Assembly: GCF_900659615.1 (NCBI RefSeq)
Contig: NZ_CAACUY010000025.1
Span: 1 to 64,000, forward strand
DNA length: 64,000 nt
Direction of reading: 5' to 3'
Origin: Actinomadura fibrosa
GTDB taxonomy: Bacteria; Actinomycetota; Actinomycetes; Streptosporangiales; Streptosporangiaceae
In this document: positions 50,282 through 59,093 of the stretch, one piece after another
Layout of the letters: every line of letters starts with the position of its first letter
Numbering within the stretch: the first letter of the stretch is position 1
Notes under the pieces: model-generated
The model's database searches: none
What the model was told of the DNA's origin: nothing
What the model saw: only the letters and a program-made list of their open reading frames with translations
Made by a program: the position numbers and the translations under genes

Positions 50282-51268
50282 ATGGCGGATACGGCGGACG
50301 TCTGGGCGCTGAGCGACCTGGCGACCCCCTGGTGCCTGCGCGTGGCGGTCACCCTGGGCGTCGCCGAGCACCTGGCGCGGGGCACCACGAAGATCGACGA
50401 CCTGGCCCGGGAGGCGGACTGCGACGCCGACTCCCTGGCCAGGGTGCTGCGCCACCTGGTGGACAGGGGCGTCTTCGAGGAGCCCGCCGAGGGCGAGTTC
50501 GCGCTCAACGACGCGGCCCGCGTCCTGGTGGAGCCCGGCGCGCTGCGCGGCAACCTCGGCCTCGACGGCTGGGGCGGGCGGATCGCGGGCGCGTGGAGCG
50601 GCCTGCTCACGGCCGTCCGGACGGGACGTCCCGCCTACGAAAAGGTCTTCGGGCTCCCCTACTGGGAGGACATGGACGCCCATCCGCACATCGCGGCGAG
50701 CTACGACGCGCAGATGAGCGAGGGAGGCCGCGCCGTCCCGGACCCCGCCGTCCTGATCGACGGCGGGTGGGAGGACGTCCGCCACGTCGTCGACGTCGGC
50801 GGCGGGACGGGCGCGATGCTGGCCGAGACGCTGCGCGCGCACCCGCACCTGCGCGGCACGCTCGTGGACCTCCCCCGCACGGTGGCGCGGTCCGATGAGG
50901 TCTTCGCGTCCGCGGGGGTGGCCGACCGCGTCACCGTCAGCGGGCAGAGCTTCTTCGACCCGCTCCCCGCCGGGGCGGACGTCTACCTGCTCACGCGCCT
51001 GCTCCTGGACTGGCCCGACGACCAGGCGGTCGCGCTGCTCACCCGGTGCGCCGAGGCCGCCGCCCCGCACGGCCGCGTCGTCGTGGACGGGTGCGTGTCC
51101 CCCGGGCGGACGCCTCCCCGGGGCGGCCTGATGGTGATGATCCTGACCGGCGGCAAGGCCCGCAACCTCGACCAGTTCAGCGCCCTGGCGGCGGAGGCGG
51201 GCCTGACCGTCACCGCGTCCGGTACGGCGCCGTCCGGCCGCTTCATCATCGAATGCCGTCCGAGCTGA
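50282..51268 (+). CDS. SAM-dependent O-methyltransferase
   Basis: A 328-residue methyltransferase of the same family as the one at 45680: dimerisation domain at about 5-95, intact SAM motif VVDVGGGTGAMLAETL, and VTVSGQSFFDPLPAGADVYL. The usual catalytic LHDW is replaced by LLDW (LTRLLLDWPDD), so the general-base His is missing. The enzyme could still methylate an acidic phenol or may have a different role. Only a half-operator (GCGTTGAAC, 50194-50202) lies upstream. It precedes the sugar reductase gene by 37 bases. Confidence 0.88.
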   Translation: MADTADVWALSDLATPWCLRVAVTLGVAEHLARGTTKIDDLAREADCDADSLARVLRHLVDRGVFEEPAEGEFALNDAARVLVEPGALRGNLGLDGWGGRIAGAWSGLLTAVRTGRPAYEKVFGLPYWEDMDAHPHIAASYDAQMSEGGRAVPDPAVLIDGGWEDVRHVVDVGGGTGAMLAETLRAHPHLRGTLVDLPRTVARSDEVFASAGVADRVTVSGQSFFDPLPAGADVYLLTRLLLDWPDDQAVALLTRCAEAAAPHGRVVVDGCVSPGRTPPRGGLMVMILTGGKARNLDQFSALAAEAGLTVTASGTAPSGRFIIECRPS

Positions 51269-51305
51269 CTCCGGGGGAAGCCTCCGGAACGCGGAACCGA
51301 AGGCG

Positions 51306-52310
51306 GTGACGGGCATGCCGTCCGTGGTCCGTATGGGAGTCCTCGGGTGCGCGAGCATCGCGCTCCGCAAGGTCATGCCCGCCATGCGGGACGCCGAGCA
51401 CGTCGAGCTGAGGGCCGTCGCGAGCCGCGATCCGGCCAGGGCGCGCGACGCCGCCCGGCGGTTCGGCTGCGCCGCCGCCGGCGGGTACGAGGACCTGCTC
51501 GGCCGGGCGGACATCGACGCCGTGTACATCCCGCTGCCGACCGGCCTGCACGCGCACTGGACGGAGCGGGCGCTCGCCGCCGGCAAGCACGTCCTGGCGG
51601 AGAAGCCGCTCACCTGCGACCACGCCACCGCCGTCGCCCTGGTGGAGCAGGCGCGAAAGGCCGGGCTGTGGCTGATGGAGAACTACATGTTCCTCCACCA
51701 CGGCCAGCACCGGGCGGTCGGCGATCTCGTCGCGGCCGGCCGGATCGGCGCGCCGCGCGTGTTCACGGCGCGCTTCGGCATCCCGCCGCGGGACGCGGCC
51801 GACATCCGGTACCGGCCCGACCTCGGCGGCGGCGCCCTTCTGGACGTCGGCGTCTACCCGATCCGCGCCGCGTCCCACTTCCTCGGCCCCGAGCTGGACG
51901 TCGTCGGCTCGGTCCTGCGCATGGACCCGGCAACGGGCGTCGACGTCGCCGGCCACGCGCTGCTGTGCACGCCTTCGGGCATCACGGCCGAGCTGTCGTT
52001 CGGCTTCGAGCACGCCTACCGCTCCGGCTACGCGCTGTGGGGCGACCGTGCCCGGATCACCGTGGACCGGGCGTTCACCCCGCCTCCGGGCTCGGAGCCG
52101 CTCGTCCGCGTCGAGTCGCCGGACGGGACCGAGGAGCTGTCCCTCCCGGCGGACGACCAGGTCAAGAACACCGCCGAGGCGTTCGCCCGATCGGTCCTCG
52201 GCGACGCGGACTACGCGCCGCACGCCGAGGCGATCACACGCCAGGCCGCGCTGGTCGAGCGGGTGCGCGCACGGGCCCGCATCGTCCGGCCACCTGCGCC
52301 CTCCAGGTGA
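51306..52310 (+). CDS. Gfo/Idh/MocA oxidoreductase (NDP-hexose 3-ketoreductase type)
   Basis: A 334-residue NAD(P)-dependent sugar reductase. The nucleotide-binding start is VRMGVLGCASIALRKVMPAM. The second conserved block is ADIDAVYIPLPTGLHAHWTE with the AGKHVLAEKPL lysine. The substrate domain contains LGGGALLDVGVYPIRAASHF. In deoxysugar pathways this family reduces the 3-keto group formed by 2,3-dehydratase, which matches the dehydratase at 46790. GTG 51306 or ATG 51315 may be the start. Its last 77 bases overlap the convergent aminotransferase gene. Confidence 0.92.
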   Translation: MTGMPSVVRMGVLGCASIALRKVMPAMRDAEHVELRAVASRDPARARDAARRFGCAAAGGYEDLLGRADIDAVYIPLPTGLHAHWTERALAAGKHVLAEKPLTCDHATAVALVEQARKAGLWLMENYMFLHHGQHRAVGDLVAAGRIGAPRVFTARFGIPPRDAADIRYRPDLGGGALLDVGVYPIRAASHFLGPELDVVGSVLRMDPATGVDVAGHALLCTPSGITAELSFGFEHAYRSGYALWGDRARITVDRAFTPPPGSEPLVRVESPDGTEELSLPADDQVKNTAEAFARSVLGDADYAPHAEAITRQAALVERVRARARIVRPPAPSR

Positions 52311-53454
52311 GCGCACACCGCACGATGTCGCAGATGAGGCGGATGTCCGCTTCGGAGACCGCGGGTCCCGTCGGCAGCGCGAGCACCTCGTCCGCCAGGC
52401 GCTCGGTGTGCGGCAGCTCGACCGGGCGCTCCGTCCGGTACGGCTCCATCTGGTGGCAGGCGGGCGAGAAGTAGCTCTGCGCGATGACGTTCTCCGCCCG
52501 GAGCACCCGCATCAGCAGGTCGCGGTGGAGACCGGCGCCCGCCTCGTCGATCCGGACCACCACGTACTGGTAGTTGGGCGTCTCGTCCGGGTCGAACGGG
52601 ACGACCGACAGCCCGTCGAGCCCGGCCAGCTCGGACCGGTAGAGGGCGTGGTTCGCGCGGTTGTGCCGGACGGTCCGGTCGAACACCTCCAGCGACGTCA
52701 GGCCCATCGCCGCGGCGGCCTCGGTCATCTTGGCGTTGGTGCCGGCGCGCTCGACGCGGCCGTCGGGCCCGGCGCCGAAGATGCGCAGCGACCTGAGGTG
52801 CCGCGCGAGCCCGTCGTCGTCGGTGGCGACGGCGCCGCCCTCGAAGCAGTTCACCACCTTCGTCGCGTGGAAGCTGAACACCTCCGCGGTGCCGAGGCCG
52901 CCGACGCGCCGTCCCCCGTAGGAGCAGCCCAGCGCGTGCGCCGCGTCGAACAGCAGCGGCACGCCGTGCCTCGCCGCGACCTTCCCCAGCTCGTCGACCG
53001 CACAGGGCCGTCCCCACAGGTGGACGCCGACGACACCGGACGTGCGGGACGTCACCGCGGCCTCCACCGCACGCGGGTCCAGGCATCCGGTCGCGGGATC
53101 GACGTCGCAGAACACCGGGGTGACCCCGAGCATCCGGGCGGAGTGCGCGGTGGCCACGTAGGTCATCGACGGCATGATGACCTCGCCGGACAGGCCCGCC
53201 CCCATGTAGAGCAGTTGCAGCGCCATGGTCGCGCTGCACGTGGCCACGCAGTTGCGCACGCCGACCAGGTCCGCCACCCGCTCCTCGAACTCGCGGACGA
53301 GCGCGCCGTTGGTCAGCCACTGGCTGTCCAGCACCCGGTCGAGCCGGGCGAAGAGACGCGACCGGTCGCCCAGGCTCGGCCGCCCCACGTAAAGGGGCTC
53401 CGCGAAAGCCGCGGGCCCGCCGAAAAGGGCGAAGTCATCGATGTTCTGCTTCAC
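52234..53454 (-). CDS. DegT/DnrJ/EryC1 sugar aminotransferase, DesI-like
   Basis: A 406-residue PLP-dependent sugar aminotransferase. The PLP lysine is in EVFSFHATKVVNCFEGGAVA. Other family blocks are SQWLTNGALVREFEERVADL, GVHLWGRPCAVDEL, LLFDAAHALG and YFSPACHQMEPYRTE. From memory the sequence closely follows DesI, which aminates C4 of NDP-4-keto-6-deoxyglucose, so a 4-aminosugar is predicted. The C-terminal 25 residues are basic/Pro-rich and are encoded in DNA that overlaps the reductase gene. It lies 106 bases downstream of an SDR gene on the same strand. Confidence 0.93.
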   Translation of the reverse strand: MKQNIDDFALFGGPAAFAEPLYVGRPSLGDRSRLFARLDRVLDSQWLTNGALVREFEERVADLVGVRNCVATCSATMALQLLYMGAGLSGEVIMPSMTYVATAHSARMLGVTPVFCDVDPATGCLDPRAVEAAVTSRTSGVVGVHLWGRPCAVDELGKVAARHGVPLLFDAAHALGCSYGGRRVGGLGTAEVFSFHATKVVNCFEGGAVATDDDGLARHLRSLRIFGAGPDGRVERAGTNAKMTEAAAAMGLTSLEVFDRTVRHNRANHALYRSELAGLDGLSVVPFDPDETPNYQYVVVRIDEAGAGLHRDLLMRVLRAENVIAQSYFSPACHQMEPYRTERPVELPHTERLADEVLALPTGPAVSEADIRLICDIVRCALTWRAQVAGRCGPVRAPARPARPGV

Positions 53455-53560
53455 GCCGGATTCCCATCGTGAGCACGCGCCGGCATTTTTCTCGCCATAC
53501 GGTGGCCGCGGTATTCGTTGTGCGCGGCATTCGGTGTCCTCGGGTGTTCGGGGTCCGCGG

Positions 53561-54289
53561 TCACCACGGGACGTTCCCCTCGTCCGCGAGGCTCGCCCCC
53601 GACGGCCCGGACGCGTCCAGCAGCGCCAGCCGGACCGCGATCGCGGCGCCCTCCGCCGGGGTCCGCTGCCCGCGATGGGCGTTGATGTCCGTGGCCACCG
53701 ATCCGGGATTGGCGGCGTTGACCTTGATCGGCGTCTCCCGCAGCTCCTTCGCGTACGCGATCGTGAGCGCGTTCAGCGCCGTCTTCGAGGACTGGTAGGC
53801 GATCATGTTGAGGTTCGCCATCGGGGAGCGCGGATCCGCGTTCAGGGTCAGCGACCCCACGTGGCTGGACAGGTTGACGACGCGCCCGGCGGCCGAGCGG
53901 CGCAGCAGCGGTAGCATCGCGTTGGTCACGGTCAGCACGCCGAAGACGTTCGTCTCGTAGACCTCCCGCAGGTCGCCGGCGGTGGCCTCGCTGGGCGGGC
54001 CGGTAAAGGCGCCGGCGATGCCCGCGTTGTTCACGAGGACGTCCAGGCGGCCGTAGCGCTCCGTGATCGCGTCCGCGGCGGCGGCCGCCGAGGCCGGGTC
54101 CGTCACGTCGAGGCGCAGCGGCACCGCGGCGATGCCGCGGCCCGCCAGCGCGTCGGCGGCGGCCTTGCCGCGCACCTCGTCCCTGGCGCCGACGAGCACG
54201 ACGCCGCCCTGCTCCCCGAGCTGCCGTGCTATCTCGAACCCGATGCCCTTGTTGGCGCCCGTGACAAGCGCGATCCTCTCGACCGACAC
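53561..54289 (-). CDS. SDR family oxidoreductase
   Basis: A 242-residue short-chain dehydrogenase of the carbonyl-reductase-like group: cofactor motif IALVTGANKGIGFEIARQLG, NNAGIAG, active-site Ser in VVNLSSHVGSLT, YQSSKTALNALT, and NPGSVATDINAHRGQRTPAE. The last block and the ending DEGNVPW are typical of NADPH-dependent reductases acting on quinones and ketones. GTG 54289 is preceded by AAGGAAAGGGG; ATG 54340 would add a non-conserved leader. A polyketide or sugar ketone may be the substrate. Divergent from the flavin monooxygenase at 54480. Confidence 0.87.
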   Translation of the reverse strand: MSVERIALVTGANKGIGFEIARQLGEQGGVVLVGARDEVRGKAAADALAGRGIAAVPLRLDVTDPASAAAAADAITERYGRLDVLVNNAGIAGAFTGPPSEATAGDLREVYETNVFGVLTVTNAMLPLLRRSAAGRVVNLSSHVGSLTLNADPRSPMANLNMIAYQSSKTALNALTIAYAKELRETPIKVNAANPGSVATDINAHRGQRTPAEGAAIAVRLALLDASGPSGASLADEGNVPW

Positions 54290-54371
54290 GTCCGGAGACC
54301 CCTTTCCTTCACGGGGAGGGATGGCAGACCGATAAGTCATCCTTCCATCGCGGATTCGGAATTCCCAGACC

Positions 54372-54380
54372 GTTCAACCG
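54372..54380. promoter_or_regulatory. StrR-like half-site, site 5
   Basis: GTTCAACCG, identical to the left arm of sites 2 and 4, in the divergent SDR/monooxygenase promoter. There is no second arm at 10-11 bases; the nearest is ACTGAAC at 54413-54419, about two helical turns further away than in the other sites. Confidence 0.5.
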
Positions 54381-54479
54381 CGCTCGTCCGCGCCCGCTCG
54401 CCATTCCTGGAAACTGAACGCGCCGGCGCGTAGCTTGGCGCTGCATTTCTCGTACCGCAGCCTGCGGGAGGGCCGGACA

Positions 54480-55994
54480 ATGAATGGTCGCGTGATAGTC
54501 GTCGGTGCGGGTCCGGTGGGGCTGATGCTGGCGGGCGAGCTGCGCCTCGGCGGGGCGGAGGTCACCGTCTACGAGAGGCTGGCCGCCCCGACCGGCGAGT
54601 CCCGCGCGCTCGGCTTCAACAGGCGGGCCGCCGAGTCACTGGACCAGCGCGGCCTGCTGTCGCGGCTCGGCGACTTCATGTGGGGCCGGATGGGGCACTT
54701 CGGCGGCGTCCGGATCGACCTCGACCTCCTGGACGAGGACCACAGCGGTGTGCTGGGCCTGTCCCAGGCCAGGACCGAGGAGATGCTCGGAACCTGGGTG
54801 GACGGGCTCGGGGTGCCGGTGCTGCGCGGCCACGAGGTGACCGGCCTCCGCGAGACGCCGGACGGTGTCACGGTCGCCTTCGACGGGCCGCACGGCCGCG
54901 GCGAGGACACCGCCGCGTACATGGTCGGCTGCGACGGCCCGCAGAGCACCGTCCGCGAGCTGGCGGGCATCCGGGCGCCGGGCTGGGAGTCCACGCGCGG
55001 GATGTACACCGCGGAGATCAGCGGGGTCCGGCTGCGTCCGCGTCCCATCGGCGAGCGCCTCCCCGGCGGCAACATGGTGCTGTGCACGCCGCAGGGCCCC
55101 GGCCGGTACCGCATCGTGATCCACGACAGGAGCCTGCCCGCGGACCCGGATCCCGGCGCGCTCACGTTCCCCGAGGTCGCGGACGCGTGGCAGCGGCTCA
55201 CCGGCGAGTCCGTCCACGATGCGCGACCGCTGTGGACGTGGGCCTGCGGCAACGCGGCCGGGCTGGCCGAGGAGTACCGGCGCGGACGCGTGCTCCTCGC
55301 GGGCGACGCCGCGCACCCCATCCCGCCGCTGGCCGCGTGGGGGCTGAGCGCGGGCCTGCTGGACGCGGTGAACCTCGGCTGGAAGCTGGCCGCGACGGTC
55401 ACCGGCCGGGCGCCCGACGGGCTGCTCGACACCTACCACGCCGAGCGCCACCCGATCGGGCGGCAGCTCATGCGCAACGTGCAGGCGGCGACGATGCTCT
55501 ACCTCGGCGGTGACGATCTGGACCCGGTCCGGGACGTGATCGGTGAACTGCTGGCGCACAAGGACGCCGCCGGACACCTGGCCGGAATGCTCAGCGGCCT
55601 TGGCATCCACTACGACATGGGCCCCGGCGACCACCCCCTCCTCGGCCGCCGCATGCCACCCGACCAGCACCTCACCCTCACCAACGGCACCGACGTCCGC
55701 ATCGCTGACCTCCTGCACACCGCCCGCGGCCTCCTCATCACCACCGACCCCGCGGTTCGCGCCGACGAGTGGGCCGACCGCATCGACACCATCACCGCCA
55801 CCTGGCCCCCCGACCACCACCCCGAACTCGACACCGTCCTCATCCGACCCGACGGCTACATCGCCTGGACCCACCCCGGCACCCACCACGACCTCACCAC
55901 CGCCATCCACCGCTGGTTCGGAACCCCTTACACGAACACCCCCCACGCGAACACCGCCCGGGCCATGGCCACCGCCCGGACGTCCGGCCGCTGA
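54480..55994 (+). CDS. FAD-dependent aromatic hydroxylase
   Basis: A 504-residue PHBH-type monooxygenase: VIVVGAGPVGLMLAGELRLG, YMVGCDGPQSTVRELAG and GRVLLAGDAAHPIPPLAAWG. In the last motif the usual GQG is replaced by AWG, and the common first Arg of GGRST is Pro-Gln, so the flavin environment differs from its paralogue. The 3' third (from 55521) is nearly identical in DNA to that of the next gene, while the rest is clearly diverged, which is a sign of gene conversion. Role: oxidation of the polyketide; site unknown. Confidence 0.92.
   Translation: MNGRVIVVGAGPVGLMLAGELRLGGAEVTVYERLAAPTGESRALGFNRRAAESLDQRGLLSRLGDFMWGRMGHFGGVRIDLDLLDEDHSGVLGLSQARTEEMLGTWVDGLGVPVLRGHEVTGLRETPDGVTVAFDGPHGRGEDTAAYMVGCDGPQSTVRELAGIRAPGWESTRGMYTAEISGVRLRPRPIGERLPGGNMVLCTPQGPGRYRIVIHDRSLPADPDPGALTFPEVADAWQRLTGESVHDARPLWTWACGNAAGLAEEYRRGRVLLAGDAAHPIPPLAAWGLSAGLLDAVNLGWKLAATVTGRAPDGLLDTYHAERHPIGRQLMRNVQAATMLYLGGDDLDPVRDVIGELLAHKDAAGHLAGMLSGLGIHYDMGPGDHPLLGRRMPPDQHLTLTNGTDVRIADLLHTARGLLITTDPAVRADEWADRIDTITATWPPDHHPELDTVLIRPDGYIAWTHPGTHHDLTTAIHRWFGTPYTNTPHANTARAMATARTSGR
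55521..55928 (+). repeat. Near-identical block shared by tandem monooxygenase genes (copy 1)
   Basis: About 408 bases that match 57082-57498 with roughly nine substitutions and one 9-base indel by eye. The boundary on the left is sharp, near GACCCGGTCCGGGAC. Codon choice inside the block (runs of CAC, ACC, CCC) also differs from the upstream parts of both genes. Confidence 0.9.
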
Positions 55995-56046
55995 CCGGAC
56001 CGCACCCACCGAGACCGACCGGAACCGACCGAACAGGAGCGCAAGC

Positions 56047-57543
56047 ATGGCAACGGACGTGATCGTCGTCGGCGCGGGCCCGGTCGGGCTGATGCTGGCC
56101 GGTGAGCTGCGCCTCGGCGGCGCCGGCGTGGTCGTCTACGAGAGGCTGCCCGTCCCGCCGCGGGAGTCGCGCGGCGCGAGCTTCACCCGGCGGACGGCCG
56201 AGTGCTTCGACCAGCGGGGGCTGCTCGGCAGGCTCGGCGAGGTGGAGTCCACCGAGAGCCACCTCGGCGGCGTGCGGATCGACGTGCGCCTGCTCGACGA
56301 GGACCACTCCAGCGTCAGAGGCGTCTCCCAGTTCCGCACCGAGCGGATGCTGGAGGACTGGGTGGCCGAGCTGGGAGTGCCGGTGCGGCGCGGTTACGAG
56401 GTGACCGGTTTCCGCGAGACGCCGGACGGCGTCACGGTCGCCTTCGACGGGCCGCACGGCCCCGGCGAGGACACCGCCGCGTACGTGGTCGGCTGCGACG
56501 GGGGGCGGAGCACCCTCCGCAAACTGGCCGGCATCGACTTCCCGGGCGCGCAGCCCACGCGCGGCTTCTACACGGCCGACGTCACCGGGATCCGGACCCG
56601 CCGACGGCTCACCCCCGAGAACCTGCCGGGCGGCAGCATGGTCCTGTCGATGGATCTGGAGAACGGCGTCACGAGGGTCGTCGTCCACGAGCGGGGCATG
56701 CCGCCGCGGGACCGCGACTCGCTCAAGTTCACCGAGCTGGCGGACGCGTGGCAGCGGCTGACCGGCGAGTCCATCCATCATGCGCGATGCCGCTGGCTGA
56801 GCTGCTTCACCGACGCGTCCCGGGTGGCCGCCGAGTACCGGCGCGGGCGGCTGTTCCTGGCGGGCGACGCCGCGCACGTCCAGCCTCCCGCCATGGCGCA
56901 GGGGCTCAGCGTCGGCGTGCAGGACGCGGTGAACCTCGGCTGGAAACTCGCCGCGACGGTCACCGGCCGGGCACCCGACGGGCTGCTCGACACCTACCGC
57001 ACCGAGCGCCATCCCGTCGGACGGCGGCTCGCGCGCAATGCCCGCGCCGCGATCGAGCTGCGGCTCACGGGAGACGAGATGGACCCGGTCCGGGACGTGA
57101 TCGGTGAACTGCTGGCGCACAAGGACGCCGCCGGACACCTCGCCGGAATGCTCAGCGGCCTTGGCGTCCATTACGACATGGGCCCCGGCGACCACCCCCT
57201 CCTCGGCCGCCGCATGCCACCCGACCAGCACCTCACCCTCACCAACGGCACCGACGTCCGCATCGCCGAACTCCTGCACACCGCCCGCGGCCTCCTCATC
57301 ACCACCCAGCCCGAGGTTCACGAGCGACACGCCGACGAGTGGGCCGACCGCATCGACACCATCACCGCCACCTGGCCCCCCGACCACCACCCCGAACTCG
57401 ACACCGTCCTCATCCGACCCGACGGCTACATCGCCTGGACCCACCCCGGCACCCACCACGACCTCACCACCGCCATCCACCGCTGGTTCGGCACCCCTCA
57501 CACGAGCACCGCCCGGACGATGACCGCCTCACGACCCGCCTGA
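56047..57543 (+). CDS. FAD-dependent aromatic hydroxylase
   Basis: A 498-residue PHBH-type monooxygenase: VIVVGAGPVGLMLAGELRLG, YVVGCDGGRSTLRKLAG, GRLFLAGDAAHVQPPAMAQG, all canonical. It is 52 bases downstream of its paralogue and almost certainly in the same transcript. The 3' third shares a near-identical DNA block with that gene. The last 15 bases overlap the convergent transporter gene. It is probably one of several hydroxylases acting successively on the aromatic core. Confidence 0.93.
   Translation: MATDVIVVGAGPVGLMLAGELRLGGAGVVVYERLPVPPRESRGASFTRRTAECFDQRGLLGRLGEVESTESHLGGVRIDVRLLDEDHSSVRGVSQFRTERMLEDWVAELGVPVRRGYEVTGFRETPDGVTVAFDGPHGPGEDTAAYVVGCDGGRSTLRKLAGIDFPGAQPTRGFYTADVTGIRTRRRLTPENLPGGSMVLSMDLENGVTRVVVHERGMPPRDRDSLKFTELADAWQRLTGESIHHARCRWLSCFTDASRVAAEYRRGRLFLAGDAAHVQPPAMAQGLSVGVQDAVNLGWKLAATVTGRAPDGLLDTYRTERHPVGRRLARNARAAIELRLTGDEMDPVRDVIGELLAHKDAAGHLAGMLSGLGVHYDMGPGDHPLLGRRMPPDQHLTLTNGTDVRIAELLHTARGLLITTQPEVHERHADEWADRIDTITATWPPDHHPELDTVLIRPDGYIAWTHPGTHHDLTTAIHRWFGTPHTSTARTMTASRPA
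57082..57498 (+). repeat. Near-identical block shared by tandem monooxygenase genes (copy 2)
   Basis: Partner of 55521-55928. It carries a 9-base insertion (around 57318-57332) relative to copy 1, so both keep the reading frame. Confidence 0.9.
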
Positions 57544-58998
57544 TGCACGCGCCGTCGGATCAGGAGTGCCTGGCAGGAGCAGGCAGAGCGGAACAGCGGC
57601 GGCGGTGAGGGCGACGGCCCACCAGAACGCGTGGTCGAAGCCGGCGGCCAGGGCGCCGGGCGTGCGGGCGCCGCCGATGTTCCGCTGGAGGACGACGAGG
57701 AGGACGGCGACGCCCACCGCGCCGCCGAGCTGCTGGGCGACACGGGTGATCATGCTGGCGTCGGGGATCTCCCGGTGCTCCAGCCCGACGAAGGCGGCGC
57801 CCATGGGCGCGATCATGGCTGCGCCCAGGGCGACGCCGCGGACGAACAGCGCGGCCGTGAGCAGGACCTCGCTCGTGCCGGCGGTGACGAAGGCGAACGG
57901 CACGGTGGACGCGGCGACGAAGGCGAAGGCGACGAGCGCCACCGCGCGAGGGCCGACACGGTCCATGTAGGTACCTGCCAGGCCGCGGGCGACGAGGGCG
58001 CCGACTCCTTGGGGGATGAGCAGCAGTCCGGCGCCGAGGGGGGTCGCGCCGCGGACCTGCTGGAAGTACAGGGGCAGCAGCATCATCGACCCGAACAGGG
58101 AGATCCCGCCCAGGAAGAGCAGGGTGGACGAGGAGGCCACCGAGCGGTGCCGGAACAGGCGCACGTCGACCAGCGGGGCGGACTCCCTGGTGAGCGCCCG
58201 GGCGGTGAAGCCCCCGACCAGGGCGAGCCCGGCGAGCACCGGGACGAGGACCCGGGCACTGGTGAGACCCGTATCGCCGTCCACCCGGGAGAGGCCGTAG
58301 AGCACGGCCGCGGAACCGGGGCAGAGCAGGAACAGGCCGACCGCGTCCAGGCGCACGCGGGGCCCATCGGGCGCGGGCCGGTCGTCGGGCAGGTCGCGGT
58401 GGGCGAGCCAGACGCCGAGGAGGCAGAAGGGGATGTTGACGAGGAACAGCCACCGCCAGTCGGCCAGGTGGAGGATGAGGCCGCCGAGGACGGGACCGAG
58501 GATCGGGCCGAGCGCGGTGGGCACGGTGATGACGGCCATCACCTTGCCGATGTCGCGACCCTTGGCGGCCTGCATGAGCAGGGTGTACATCAGCGGCATC
58601 ATGATGCCGCCCGCCAGGCCCTGGACGAGCCGGAAGGCGATGAGGCTCGCGGCGTCCCAGGCCAGCGCGCTCAGGACCGAGCCGGCCAGGAAGCCGGCCA
58701 GGGCCAGCACCCACAGGCGCCGGCCGCCGAGCCGCGCCTGGGCCCACCCCGCGAGCGGGATGGCGGTGAAGACGGCCAGCATGTAGCCGGTGCTGACCCA
58801 CTGGACGGTCGACAGCGGAGCGTCGAGGTCCTCGGCCAGGTCGTTCAGGGCGACGCTGGTGATGGTGGTGTCGAAGACGACACCGAGAGCGCCGACGATC
58901 AGGGTGATCGCCATGCGCAGCACGACGGGGTCCACACGGCCCGGATCGGCGGAAGCGGGATCGGCGGGGGCGGGTCCCGCCTCGCGGGAAGTGCTCAC
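57529..58998 (-). CDS. MFS drug exporter (DHA2 / EmrB-QacA type)
   Basis: A 489-residue major facilitator with 14 predicted membrane segments. The first holds GALGVVFDTTITSVALNDLA with the acidic residue typical of this family. Motif A (GWAQARLGGRRLWVLALAGF) and motif C (VPTALGPILGPVLGGLILHL) are clear. It probably exports the cluster's product. The start is GTG 58998. It is divergent from a TetR gene with a 95-bp shared promoter region containing an inverted repeat, the standard repressor/exporter pair. Confidence 0.95.
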   Translation of the reverse strand: MSTSREAGPAPADPASADPGRVDPVVLRMAITLIVGALGVVFDTTITSVALNDLAEDLDAPLSTVQWVSTGYMLAVFTAIPLAGWAQARLGGRRLWVLALAGFLAGSVLSALAWDAASLIAFRLVQGLAGGIMMPLMYTLLMQAAKGRDIGKVMAVITVPTALGPILGPVLGGLILHLADWRWLFLVNIPFCLLGVWLAHRDLPDDRPAPDGPRVRLDAVGLFLLCPGSAAVLYGLSRVDGDTGLTSARVLVPVLAGLALVGGFTARALTRESAPLVDVRLFRHRSVASSSTLLFLGGISLFGSMMLLPLYFQQVRGATPLGAGLLLIPQGVGALVARGLAGTYMDRVGPRAVALVAFAFVAASTVPFAFVTAGTSEVLLTAALFVRGVALGAAMIAPMGAAFVGLEHREIPDASMITRVAQQLGGAVGVAVLLVVLQRNIGGARTPGALAAGFDHAFWWAVALTAAAVPLCLLLPGTPDPTARASGGS

Positions 58999-59008
58999 GG
59001 CGGCCTCT

Positions 59009-59030
59009 TAAGATAGACGAGTCTTCCTTA
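59009..59030. promoter_or_regulatory. Inverted-repeat operator of the TetR/MFS pair
   Basis: TAAGATAGAC-GA-GTCTTCCTTA, 8 of 10 positions complementary. A second, weaker copy (TAAGAAAG ... CTATCTAA) lies at about 59056-59080, next to the regulator start. Both are likely binding sites of the adjacent TetR protein. Confidence 0.7.
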
Positions 59031-59093
59031 CGCGGGTCAGGGTAGGCCGCTACACTAAGAAAGGCAAATCTATCTAACTTGTGAGGGCATCCG

